This document shows positions 20,061-28,754 of a DNA stretch of 64,000 nucleotides, piece after piece; within the stretch, counting starts at the first letter, position 1; every line of letters starts with the position of its first letter. The notes beneath the pieces are model-generated. The model made no database searches. It was not told the DNA's origin and saw only the letters and a program-made list of their open reading frames with translations. The DNA is taken from the NCBI GenBank assembly GCA_037127315.1, contig JBBBDQ010000753.1, positions 1 to 64,000 of the forward strand, read 5' to 3'. Source of the DNA: Ascarosepion bandense. Lineage: Eukaryota; Mollusca; Cephalopoda; Sepiida; Sepiidae. Made by a program: the position numbers and the translations under genes.

Positions 20061-21240
20061 CACTCCTGATCAAAATTTTAAGACCACTTAAAAATCTTTA
20101 AAAAGAAATATATTTTACGGATAGATTTTAAACTTCTTCCACTTAAGGTTACCAATACTACAATCTAAAACGTTATGGAAACAAAAAGCTATATTCAAAA
20201 CATTTTATTTAGAAATTTACATTTTTATAAAATGAGGCGATGATCAAAATTATAAGACCAGAGATAAAAATTCTACGAAATTGTACAAAAAGTGTATGAA
20301 AAGTGTATGAAAACATTCAACAACCAAATGTAATAATGAGTTCCACCGCCACTGCTTTTGATGACTTCAAAAATTCTGTCGGGCATGCTAGAAATAAGCA
20401 TTTCCATTAAGGTGCGAGGGAGGTTGCTCCAGCTTCTGAAGATGGCTTCGCGGAGTTCATTTTTTGTTGAATATTGTTTGCCATTTTGATAAACATCTCT
20501 TGTCATCCATCCTCAAACATTTTCAATTGGGTTCAAGTCTGGTGAGCATGCAGGATGTCCCAAGAGATAGATCCCATTTTCTTGTAGAAAGGTCAAGATC
20601 TGTCTTGCAGCGTGGATTGCAGCATTATTCTGTTAAAATAACCATCCATCCACACACAAACGATGGCCCTCCATCATTAATGATGCTTTTTGTAGCATGC
20701 TAACATGACCAGCCGCTGTTTGACAACCCTGCACCACCTGGAGCTCCATCGTCCCTCTGTAAGAAAAGGCACCCCATAACATTTGGGACCCTCCACCATA
20801 ATGACGTGTGGAGAAAATTTCTGGAGGCATGTTTTTGTTTTGCCAATATCGTTAGAAGCCATCAGGACCATCTAGATTGAATTTTTTCCTTGCTTATGGA
20901 ATTCTAGAATTCGAGAACGCTCAACTTTGGTAAGTTTGCTTGCTTTAGGCATGGTAACACCTTTACGCAGTGATTGCTAATCTCTAACTGAACTAAAAAC
21001 ATTGGAAGTACCATAGATCTAACAATTTATACCCCTAGTCTTATAATTTTGATCATGCGTAAATCGCCTCATTTTATAAAAATGTAAATTTCTAAATAAA
21101 ATGTTTGGAACATAGCTTTTTGTTTCCATAACCTTTTAGATGTAGTATTGACAACCTTAAGTGGGAGGAGTTTAAAATCTATCTCTAAAAAAAAAATTCT
21201 TTTTAAAGATTTTTAAGTGGTCTTAAATTTTTGATCAGGA

Positions 21241-21244
<4 letters not shown>
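20061..21244 (-). mobile_element. Tc1-like transposon with long inverted repeats, internally deleted
   Basis: The ends CACTCCTGATCAAAATTTTA (20061) and, on the other strand, TACTCCTGATCAAAAATTTA (21244) start inverted repeats of about 200 bp, both continuing AGACCACTTAAAAATC and later CAAAAAGCTAT and TTTATAAAATGAGGCGAT. The element is flanked by (TA)n on both sides, consistent with TA targeting. The transposase between the arms is truncated. Confidence 0.85.
20273..20952 (-). pseudogene. Tc1 transposase with internal deletion
   Basis: Minus-strand reading from the ATG at 20952: MPKASKLTKVERSRILEFHK is the start of the DNA-binding region, but after about 24 codons it joins directly to FNLDGPDGF, a motif of the Tc1 catalytic domain. 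Most of the paired helix-turn-helix region and the first catalytic Asp are therefore deleted. [20 protein letters not shown] and later SSEAGATSLAPS-like and MPDRIFEVIKSSGGGTHY segments follow, with frame changes near 20870 and 20640-20500. Normal length is about 340 residues; here about 225 remain. Confidence 0.8.

Positions 21245-21292
<48 letters not shown>
21243..21292. repeat. (TA)n microsatellite
   Basis: Right-hand TA tract of the Tc1 element. A 120-bp unassigned stretch (21293-21411) separates it from a second TA tract at 21412-21456. Confidence 0.9.
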
Positions 21293-21296
<4 letters not shown>

Positions 21297-21406
21297 AGGA
21301 TTAATTCAAAGATGTTGAATGGCCATTTCGATATAAAGATCCCCACGGGGGACAACACATCACCTCAGCAACAGAAAAATCCTTTCAGAAACTGGAGAAA
21401 AAACTG

Positions 21407-21457
<51 letters not shown>

Positions 21458-21458
<1 letters not shown>

Positions 21459-21802
21459 CTATTTAAAATTATTTATAAATGGAACTTTGTCTGTGTGTGT
21501 GTGTATGTGTGTGTGTTTGTGTGTTTGTGTGTCTGTGTGTGTCCGTTACCTATAGACCCCGAAACGGCTGAACCGATTTTTTTAAAGATTTACAGAGTTG
21601 TACATTAAGTGTCTGCGAGTGTTCTTAGCTAGGTTTTGTGTCGAGGTACCCCCGATAAATATCGAAAATCGATAATCAAAAAATCGGGTTATAGAAGGAG
21701 TGGTCCGATTTTAAACAAATTTGATACGCTAATAGACAAAGACATAAGAAACAATATTCAGAAGTTTCAAGGTTGCAGTTCTTGCATTAGTGCAGAAAAT
21801 CG

Positions 21803-21849
<47 letters not shown>

Positions 21850-22558
21850 GGCAAGATGTTTGTGTGTGTGTCTGTTTATCTGCATGTATGTCTGTATTTT
21901 TTTCAGCCCTTTTATTTTAATTTTTGCTTCGGGTTTGGCTCTAACTAGGTATAAATTTAGTTTTTAGTCTCAGCCATGATACCATTTTTTCGGAGGACTT
22001 ATTTAGCCTTCTAAATTCAGTTTACGACCTTTTTTTTTTATATTCGTTTCACTCCGAGCAAGGCATTTCACTGCCACTATTGCGCAGGGGGTTACATAGA
22101 GGGGAAGTGGTGAGAAAGGATGGTTAGACATAGGAGATGTCAGAAGGAGGGTGATAGACGGGTAAGGATACCGAGAATGAGGGTTGGGTAGATGGTGAGA
22201 GTGTTGGGAGAATAGATGCAAGTTAGTGTGATAGGAGGTGTCTATTGACCTTACATTTAAATTCCTGGAGATTGTAGCTGTCGGGAAAGCAGACATGTGG
22301 AAGGGAATTCCACAGGGGGAAGCGCGAGAAAAGAAGCTGTTGGAGTAGACGTAAAAAACTTACTTGATATTGATACCAGGAAACCAAAATTTGATTTACA
22401 TCCATTCATTTTTCTTTCAGTCTACGGTTTCGCTTTAACTGGAAATAACTATTGCTTTTTAGTTTTTCGTGCCAACGTCCAAAGAGTCTGAGCTCCAGGA
22501 CCATGGATTAGTTTTAAAGCTTTCATTACACCCAATCAACGCCGGACTATACTGCTAG
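21458..22558 (+). mobile_element. Helitron-like element H2 with nested LINE-A
   Basis: Starts TCTATTTAAAATTATTTATA and GGAACTTTGTCTGTG, followed by (GT)n, the CCTATAGACCCCGAAACGGC block and the CGATAATCAAAAAATCGGG block. It holds its own (TA)n at 21808-21846 and ends CAACGCCGGACTATACTG then CTAG at 22555-22558. A LINE-A tail in reverse orientation interrupts it at 22028-22350; removing it joins TTCAGTTTACGAC to AAAAACTTACTTGATAT as in H7. Confidence 0.7.
22028..22350 (-). mobile_element. LINE-A 3' fragment nested in H2
   Basis: Reversed tail with CTCCGAGCAAGGCATTTCAC and GCGCAGGGGGTTACATAGAG (22081-22100), running into the SRLWNSLP-encoding segment (GAAGGGAATTCCACAGG near 22300) and ending near 22350. 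It is younger than the Helitron-like copy it interrupts. Confidence 0.75.
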
Positions 22559-22734
22559 TACACAAATAAATGCACAACGATCTATATTATAATGATAAAG
22601 ATGGTTTTCAGTCACTTTCCTATATCGCCTTCCCCTAAAATTGCCTTGTCCAGATCTTTAAAATCAAGTCAGCTTCCTTAGAAATCAATCTCTGTGCGAC
22701 ATATATTGATACATAAATAAATTCACCTCCCAGA

Positions 22735-22820
22735 CAAATCAACCATGGTGAGATTCGAACCCTGGCCTCTTGGTCAGAAAGCAAATTTTCTAATCACTCG
22801 GTCACAAATCTATTCGAAAA
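22735..22820 (-). mobile_element. tRNA-like SINE head (family SINE-C)
   Basis: Minus strand: GTGACCGAGTGATTAGAAAA (A-box-like, 22806-22787), CTGACCAAGAGGCCAGG and GGGTTCGAATCTCACCATGG (good B box, 22760-22741). It has the size of a tRNA but lacks good acceptor pairing. The flanks 22560-22730 and 22821-23144 are not recognisable otherwise. Confidence 0.55.
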
Positions 22821-23144
22821 ATGCCTGAAAAACCGAATCACTGATTGATTCAAGCTATGTGAGTGATATTGTGTAGACGGAACACTTTATGAGCTGTCGT
22901 TAATTGTTGTAACACAAAGTTACAAGTCAGCATGATCGAGAGTTTGAGGGTGATGGCCTTGTTTAGACCATTGATCACGCTAGAACGTGCGCTCTCCTAG
23001 AAACTGTAACGTTCACTCAGCTTAGACGAAGTATAATCTACAAGTGGGCGCTGTGTGAGCGTTGAACAGACACAAATATGCCTGAGCTGGCGTATACAAC
23101 TGTCATCCTAGTAGACAGACAACCATCATCCATATACATATATA

Positions 23145-23655
23145 CTAGCAGTATAGCCCGGCGTTGCTCGGGTGTAATGAAAGCTTTAAAACTAATCCGT
23201 GGTTCTGGAGCTCAGACACTTTGGACGTTGGCACAAAAGACTAAAAAGTTTCCAGTTAAAGCGAAACCGTAGACTGAAAGAAAAATGAATGGATGTAAGT
23301 CAAATTTTGATTTCCTGGTATCGATTTATACATATATATATATTATCGATTTTATGCACGATTTAAAGAACTGCAACCTTGAAACTTCTGAATATTGTTT
23401 ATCATATCTTTGTCTATGAGTGCATCAAAATTGATTAAAATCGGACCACTCCTTCTATAACCCGATGTTTTCGATTATCGATTTTCGATATTTATCGGGA
23501 GGTACCTCGGCAGAAACCCTAGCTAAGAACACTCGCAGACGTTTATAGTACAACTGTGTAACATTTCAAGAAAATCGGTTCAGCCGTTTCGGAGTCTATA
23601 GGTAACGGATAAAGACACAGACACACAGACAAAGTTCCATTTACAAATAAGTTTA
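23145..23655 (-). mobile_element. Helitron-like element H3
   Basis: Begins on the plus strand with CTAGCAGTATAGCCCGGCGT (23145) and ends ACAAATAAGTTTA at 23655, the reversed start. About 510 bp, with the same internal block order as H8 and H9. Right after it a (TA)n tract at 23656-23680 obscures the exact end. Confidence 0.65.
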
Positions 23656-23680
23656 TATATATATATATATATATATATAA

Positions 23681-24086
23681 ACGGGGGCGGGTGTGGTATG
23701 TCTGGCCGCACTGGTGGGCTGTGGTGCAGCGGGGCGGGCTTGTGTGTGAAAGGCTGATATATTATGCTCTCATTACGATTGAGGTCTCTGGAGAAGAAAA
23801 TTTTAAAAACAGTTTCCACTTTGGCTATAATGCGTGACTCTTCGAAGATGACTTGAGTTCTCTCGGTGACTGGCGTCTGTATGCACTGCTTATGTACAAG
23901 ACGTTAAAATTTCCCTTCTCTGACCCCCCATGTGCCGATGCCTTAGGGAGTGGAGACTCCGACTGACACCAACTCGGTCGAGTTTCGATCCCCGGCCGGG
24001 GGCGGGTGGATGTGTCTGGCCGCACTGGTGGGCTGTGGTGCAGTGGGGCGGGCTTTTGTGTGGATGGCTGATATATATATATATTG
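23681..24086 (+). mobile_element. SINE-H-related element with duplicated GC-rich tail
   Basis: The GC-rich block GGTGGGCTGTGGTGCAG, then GGGCGGGCTT and GGCTGATATAT, occurs at 23681-23764 and again at 23998-24082. Between them lies a head matching SINE-H (GATTGAGGTCTCTGGAGAAG near 23778, then a tRNA-like CTCGGTCGAGTTTCGATCCC near 23970-23989). So the order is tail, head, tail, as in a tandem copy with a unit near 317 bp. No hammerhead core is present in this subfamily. Confidence 0.6.
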
Positions 24087-24475
24087 TATCGTGACTGCAG
24101 ATAATTTTCTAAACATATTTTGTTAAATATGACAGACAATGAAGGTCTATGATGTTTAATCATGAACCGTTCTAAACATCGTATTTTGGCTTTAATTTCA
24201 GGTGAAAATAAAGACAAAATTTGTCCAATATTTGGATATTTTTTTATTATGCTGGTTCTAAGCTTTTGGATCACATGAGTCATTTTCAGAGAGGTTACAG
24301 GGACGTTAACATAAAAACATCCTCCATTAAACATGATATTATCTTGCGTTGACATAAAACATTGCTATGCGATGATAACAGTCACCGAATAGCAGACGCG
24401 GGTCGTAAATTTGTAATGTGTTTCTATGACGTCAGACCGCGTGAGAGACCGAAATGTCAACAGAACCATATGTCT
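24086..24475 (-). mobile_element. Unclassified retroelement end, possibly Penelope-like
   Basis: On the minus strand CTGAAAATGACTCATGTGATCC then AAAAGCTTAGAACC resembles the segment TGATAATGGCTTATGTGAGC then CGAAAGCTTAGACC in 37133-37543. A short open frame (MSTQDNIMFNGG..., about 100 codons) runs through it into the SINE. The left part shares TTAAATATGACAGACAATGA and GATGTTTAATCATGA with the reversed copy at 26268-26312. Assignment to Penelope-like elements is a guess from the neighbouring hammerhead-like motifs. Confidence 0.35.
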
Positions 24476-24479
24476 AAAT

Positions 24480-25338
24480 ATTTTTTTTTAATCATTTCAC
24501 CTCGAGCAAGGCGGAAACGCCACTGATGTGCAGGGGGCCACATAAATGTAAAAAGAGTGAGGAGTACAAACTAGTTGGAAAGTAACAATAGAAAGCTGAG
24601 AAAGCAGGTGCGATGACAGATACATAGGTGGAGAGAAAGGGAAGGTTATACGGGGGTGGGGAGAGAGCTAGAGTCCAGTAGATGAGTATTGACATTGCAT
24701 TTAAATTTCTGGAGGTTGTAGCCGTCAGGAAAGCAAGAATACGGGAGCGAGTTCCACAGGCGGGAAGTGCGAGAGAAGAAGCTGTAGGAGTAGAATTGTC
24801 GTCTGCATTTGGCTAACCTGACTGTGAATGGGTGGGACCCAGTTGCCAGTCTGGTTGCACGGGTAAACACCTGTTGAGGAGGCATCAGTGACTTAAGTTC
24901 GTCTGAGCAGAAGCCATGAAAGTATTTATAGAACAGACAAAGGGAGGCCACATTTCGACGATGGGGAAGTGGCTGCAGTCGAGTCGCCAGATCAGTACCT
25001 ATCACATTACAGACTCTCCTTTGGAGCCTGTCAAGAACACTGAGGAGAACGGCAGGGGCACCTGACCATAAATGGCAACAGTAATCCATGCACGGACGGA
25101 TGGTTGACTTGTATATATGCAGGATGGATTCAGATAGAAAAAACACCCTGGATCGACATAGTGACCCAACCTTCTTAGCAGTAGATTTTGCTATGGATTC
25201 AATATAGTGGTTCCATTTGAGGTTTGAGGACAGTGTAAGTCCGAGGAGGAGTAGTGTATTACTCTCCGAGAGAATCGCTTGGTCCATGCTTATGGAATTT
25301 AAGCTGTTTGGTAAATTTGAATTCAAAGAACAGACCAT
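24480..25338 (-). mobile_element. LINE-A 3' half
   Basis: Reversed copy from the 3' tail (TTTTTTAATCATTTCACCTC at 24484, GTGCAGGGGGCCACATAAAT at 24527-24546) to the region upstream of MDQA. It is the best preserved LINE-A C-terminus here. 25339-25595 continues with a separate repeat. Confidence 0.85.
24646..25338 (-). pseudogene. LINE-A polyprotein C-terminal region, open for about 225 codons
   Basis: Unbroken frame after the RT core: SMDQAILSESNTLLLLGLTL, LKWNHYIESIAKSTAKKVGS (near 25225-25165), STIRPCMDYCCHLWSGAPAV (near 25110-25050), LDRLQRRVCNVIGTDLATRL, VASLCLFYKYFHGFCSDELK, FSRTSRLWNSLPYSCFPDGY and FKCNVNTHLL. This part lies downstream of the YADD motif and is shared by many LINE-A copies here. 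The conserved CCHxWSGAP and WNSLP motifs make it a good family seed. The 5' part of the element is missing, so no functional protein is expected. Confidence 0.8.
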
Positions 25339-25785
25339 AGCGGGGAGGGGTAACTAGTGGCTGCTGATACCCTGGCCAGGATAGCTTCGCATAACAGAAT
25401 AAATAAATAAATAAAACTCCCAAACTTTTTTTTTCCAAATGAAGCATGAACGCCAAAAAGCGAGGAAAAAAAAAAACGAAAAATACCCATTTAAGAAACA
25501 ATTCTTAACATACCTCACAGTTTAACACAGGAAATTTGAATTAAGAAAGTTTCACTCTTCAATTCTTGCTTTTCCCCAAAATCAACATCGAGTTAAGCTG
25601 CTTGGTAAATTTGAATTCAAAGAACAGACCATAGCGGGGAGGGGTAGCAAGTGGCTGCTGATACCCTGGTCAGGATAGCTTCGCATAACAGAATAAATAA
25701 ATTAATAAATAAAAATCCCAAACTTTCGTTTTTTTTTTCGTTTTTTTTTTCCTCACTTTTTGGCGTTCATGCTTCATTTTTTTTA
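25300..25785 (+). repeat. Direct duplication followed by an inverted segment
   Basis: The block GGTAAATTTGAATTCAAAGA, CCATAGCGGGGAGGGGTA, GCTTCGCATAACAGAATAAA plus ATAA repeats is at 25309-25415 and again at 25600-25707. Next to the first copy is AATGAAGCATGAACGCCAAA (25437-25456); next to the second is the same stretch inverted (TTTGGCGTTCATGCTTCATT, 25759-25778). One end is direct and the other inverted. The 25785-26310 stretch is AT-rich with nothing recognisable except a segment shared with 24110-24150. Confidence 0.7.
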
Positions 25786-26306
25786 GTAAATGTTGTTTAA
25801 TTGAATTATGATCAGAACGGTGGCAGGTAAGTCTACGGGAGAAACTATCAGCTCAATAAATTTTTCATAATATATAATGAGCTTAATTTGATTATTATTA
25901 TTTTTTGTTTTAACATTTCTATGTATTATGCTTTGAAATGTTGTTTCATCATGTTTGTAATTATTATGCAGTTGATTGCAGTAGTATAGGTTAATTATGT
26001 CATGTTTATTTTGACGTACACTATTATTATTAACTTTATCAATATTGTTATAAGTACTATTAAGTTATCCATTGTTAACAAGTGTTTGTTTCATGTGTAA
26101 TTCTTTATATAATATGGATTTGGAAGAAGATATCATTTGTATGCGTTGAATTAAGTTTTTTTTATAACAGCTAACATCGTTATGGGAATTCCCTATTATA
26201 ATTAAGAAGACACGAGTTTATGCTCGTTGGTTTCCTTTATAAAGAAGTAATAAATCTATGGTTGCTCATGATTAAACATAATAGACATTCATTGTCTGTT
26301 ATATTT

Positions 26307-26309
<3 letters not shown>

Positions 26310-26358
<49 letters not shown>
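26310..26358. repeat. (TA)n microsatellite
   Basis: TA tract at the 3' end of SINE-H copy C, on the hammerhead side, as in copies A and B. Confidence 0.9.
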
Positions 26359-26362
<4 letters not shown>

Positions 26363-26412
26363 GTCTGCAGACAGATATGTTTCGCTGTATCACAGCTCAT
26401 CAGTACGGTTAG
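26355..26412 (-). ncRNA. Hammerhead-like ribozyme C (type I layout)
   Basis: Minus strand: CTGATGA 26403-26397; stem II GCTG/CAGC (26396-26393 with 26387-26384) closed by TGATA; GAAAC 26383-26379. Stem III is ACA (26380-26378) with TGT (26373-26371) around a 4-nt loop, leading to GTC at 26372-26370, the predicted cleavage site. The next bases TGCAG (26369-26365) pair with CCGTA (26408-26404) at four of five positions including one G-U. All catalytic core bases are intact. Combining this with the copy at 315-366 gives a five-pair stem I. Confidence 0.7.
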
Positions 26413-26583
26413 ATTCCGATTGCTTTCAACCAAGGATTGAAACCCGACCGAATTGGCGTCAGTCGGTGATTCTACCTCTGAGCTATGGACGCTCGGTATA
26501 AGAAGGCAAACTTTTTAGCGTGTATATTATCATCAACACGCCCATTAGCCACAGTGCTCTAATTCATTAGTGAATGAGCGATA
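26359..26583 (-). mobile_element. SINE-H copy C, best preserved
   Basis: Minus strand: leader CGCTCATTCACTAATGAATT (26580-26561), GCCTTCTTATACCGAGCG, tRNA-like head CCATAGCTCAGAGGTAGAAT (26489-26470), B-box-like GGGTTTCAATCCTTGG near 26445-26430, then the spacer and hammerhead-like motif. It is bounded by TA tracts on both sides. The head resembles a tRNA with A box GCTCAGAGGTAGA. Confidence 0.7.
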
Positions 26584-26639
26584 TATATATATATATATCC
26601 TAAAAGAGGTACATTTCACCTTCTTACATTTAATAGCTA

Positions 26640-27345
26640 GTGCTTTCTATTAGTCTTCTTCGCCTTCTTTTTTTCTATGTTCCCTGACCTTTCAGGACGT
26701 GGACGATCATGGCTTTCCACGTCTCCCTATCCCTGGTGGCTATTAGTACGTTTCCCCTTGTTACACCGCGCAACCCCCGTTCTGTCATCTACCTGCTCAG
26801 GCCCTTCAAATATGTTATCCGTTGCTTTCCTCTGTTTTTTCCTTCTATCTGGTCTGTTAGTATCAGGTTCTCCAACCTCTCCTTCCTCATTGTATTCCCA
26901 GGAACTTCATTTGTCTGTTCCTGATGCTCACTATTAATTTTCTTTCGCTGCCATTTTTTCCAACACCTCATCATTGCTCACATATCCACAGCATCCTTCT
27001 GTAGGACCACATTTCCGCTGCTTCAGATTTTTCCTTCATTTTCAATGATATTGTCCAACATTCACTGCCGTATTGAAGAACTGACATCAAATAGCAATCT
27101 AGCACTCTCTTCTTTGATTCTAGTGAAATTAGTACTTTACTCAGCTTCTGAAACGCGTCCTTCGCCTTGCCAATTCGTCTTCGGATTTCTGTGTTGCATT
27201 TTCCATCTCCTGTTAGAACACCTCATAGGTATTTTAATTTGCTTGTTTCTAGTATCCCCCACTTTATTTGGCATTTTGTGTTACTCTTTTTGCTGATGAC
27301 CATGCATTCATTTAGTTGCTCCTCTAAAAGGTTCGTCAGAACGTT
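26640..27345 (-). pseudogene. RTE-like LINE, C-terminal region
   Basis: Reversed copy starting at its 3' end (TCTATGTTCCCTGACC, TTTCAGGACGTGGACGATCA at 26690-26709). Minus-strand pieces: NLILTDQIEGKNRGKQRITY (near 26885-26825), then upstream of it the AAEMWSYRRMLWICE-like region near 27030-26990 and the conserved cysteine stretch near 27090. Stops and shifts are frequent. The RT core is not included. Confidence 0.7.
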
Positions 27346-27499
27346 TATTTAAAATTTTGTTTTAGTCGGTCAAGTAAAATCTAAGGTAGACCCTGAAATT
27401 TTTATTATTAAGAAATTGAGAAACAAAATAAGACAATACAAATGACCAGATAATTGAAAGGTTCAAATTCTTTTTCATTATAGATTTTATCTTTAATTT

Positions 27500-27586
27500 T
27501 TCCTATATTTACTAATATTCAGTAACCCTTTGCATCCTAGTGGCTTCATTACCTTGTTTGGGTGAAATGATTACATAAAAATACTA
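27500..27586 (+). mobile_element. LINE-A 3' terminus only
   Basis: CCTTTGCATCCTAGTGGCTT then CATTACCTTGTTTGGGTGAA and ATGATTACATAAAAA is the last 90 bases of a LINE-A, a strongly 5'-truncated insertion. Confidence 0.55.
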
Positions 27587-27694
27587 CATTAATTTGTTTG
27601 TTTCGTTAAATGATTATTTTGATCGAAAATAGGAAACCTTAGACCGCATCTTCTTTTTTCTGGTAAAATTAAAAAATACATTCATGTGAACAGA

Positions 27695-27728
<34 letters not shown>

Positions 27729-27750
27729 TCTGTTCATATATATCATATAT

Positions 27751-27804
27751 ATAAAATGTTTTGGATTATCCCCTACGCCTTTACGGTTCTGGCATTCTTT
27801 CCTC

Positions 27805-27883
<79 letters not shown>

Positions 27884-27942
27884 GGGGGAGGAAAGAATGG
27901 CCGAACCGTAAAGACCTAGAGGATAATCCAGAATATTTTATC
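27751..27942. repeat. Foldback element: inverted arms around (CT)n(TA)n(GA)n
   Basis: GGATTATCCCCTACGCCTTT, ACGGTTCTGGCATTCTTTCC and TCC on the left (27773-27810) is mirrored by GGAGGAAAGAATGGCCGAAC, CGTAAAGACC and GGATAATCC on the right (27885-27929). The arms continue into (CT)n at 27808-27847 and (GA)n at 27869-27883, with (TA)n in the centre. The whole unit can form one hairpin of about 80 bp. No target duplication is visible. Confidence 0.75.
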
Positions 27943-28029
27943 CAATTAATATAAATTATTAATTAAATAAAAATAATGAGCTTGATGGATATTGTCTCAT
28001 TCAGACCGTTAAAAATAATTTTAATTTTT

Positions 28030-28095
28030 TATTTTTCAACAGTTTGAAGGAGACAATATAAATTTATACTGTCGAAACAAATCTTGATTTATAAC
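28030..28095 (+). ncRNA. Decayed hammerhead-like motif
   Basis: TTTGAAGGAGACA...TGTCGAAACAAATC at 28043-28083 has a GACA/TGTC stem II and GAAAC, but the CTGANGA half is changed (TTGAAGG). A partial inverted counterpart (GACAATATCC side) lies at 27985-28000. It probably belongs to the group seen at 49.7 kb. Confidence 0.3.
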
Positions 28096-28125
28096 CGTCT
28101 AAATATGTGTTGAGTCTTCTTAAGC

Positions 28126-28126
<1 letters not shown>

Positions 28127-28178
<52 letters not shown>
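28127..28178. repeat. (TA)n microsatellite
   Basis: TA tract immediately before the complete MITE-G. Confidence 0.9.
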
Positions 28179-28181
<3 letters not shown>

Positions 28182-28183
28182 GC

Positions 28184-28568
28184 ACCGGCCATAATTATTA
28201 GGCCACCCCAGTTTTTTAAAAGAAATGATGTATTTCATACTATTTTTAGTGGATAATTCTAAATGAAAATAGAATGGTTCTTTTGTTATTATTGCTTTGT
28301 AAAATTTTGAAAGGCAAGGAAGCAAAGATAAACTCGTTTGAATCTCCCTAAATTTTCTTCATTCTTTCATTGATGAAACTGCAATATAGGTAATTATTAA
28401 ATATTTATAAATTCATTTGATGCACATGTTATTGTGCAGTATTAACAAAAGAACCATTCTATTTTCATTTACAATTATTCACTTGGCAATAGATACTAAA
28501 AAATAGTATGAAATACATCATTATTCTAAAACGTTGGAGTGGCCTAATAATTACGCCCGGTAGTGTAT
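28184..28568. mobile_element. MITE-G, complete copy with both arms
   Basis: Left arm CCGGCCATAATTATTAGGCC, ACCCCAGTTTTTTAAAAGAA, ATGAAAATAGAATGGTTCTT; right arm the reverse complement, ending AGTGGCCTAATAATTACGCC then CGGTAGTG at 28568. The arms are about 120-130 bp, the middle about 120 bp, and there is no coding potential. (TA)n on both sides fits Tc1/mariner-type TA targeting, so this is probably a deletion derivative of a Tc1-like element. Confidence 0.75.
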
Positions 28569-28578
28569 ATATATATAA

Positions 28579-28632
<54 letters not shown>
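28567..28632. repeat. (TA)n microsatellite
   Basis: Long TA tract on the right side of MITE-G. It is followed by about 110 bp of AT-rich sequence before a LINE-A. Confidence 0.9.
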
Positions 28633-28634
<2 letters not shown>

Positions 28635-28754
28635 CTGCAATGTTTAAATAATATAATATATAATGTATAATATGCACTTTTTTTTATAAACACATACTAT
28701 AATAAGTTGGATAATAATTCTGCCTTTATAACATTAAGTAAGTAATTTGTTTGG

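Noticed and set aside
22735..22820. Functional tRNA genes at the tRNA-like heads (22735, 16330, 63383, SINE heads)
   Set aside because: A/B-box-like motifs are present but cloverleaf pairing, in particular the acceptor stem, is poor, and most heads are fused to repeated bodies.
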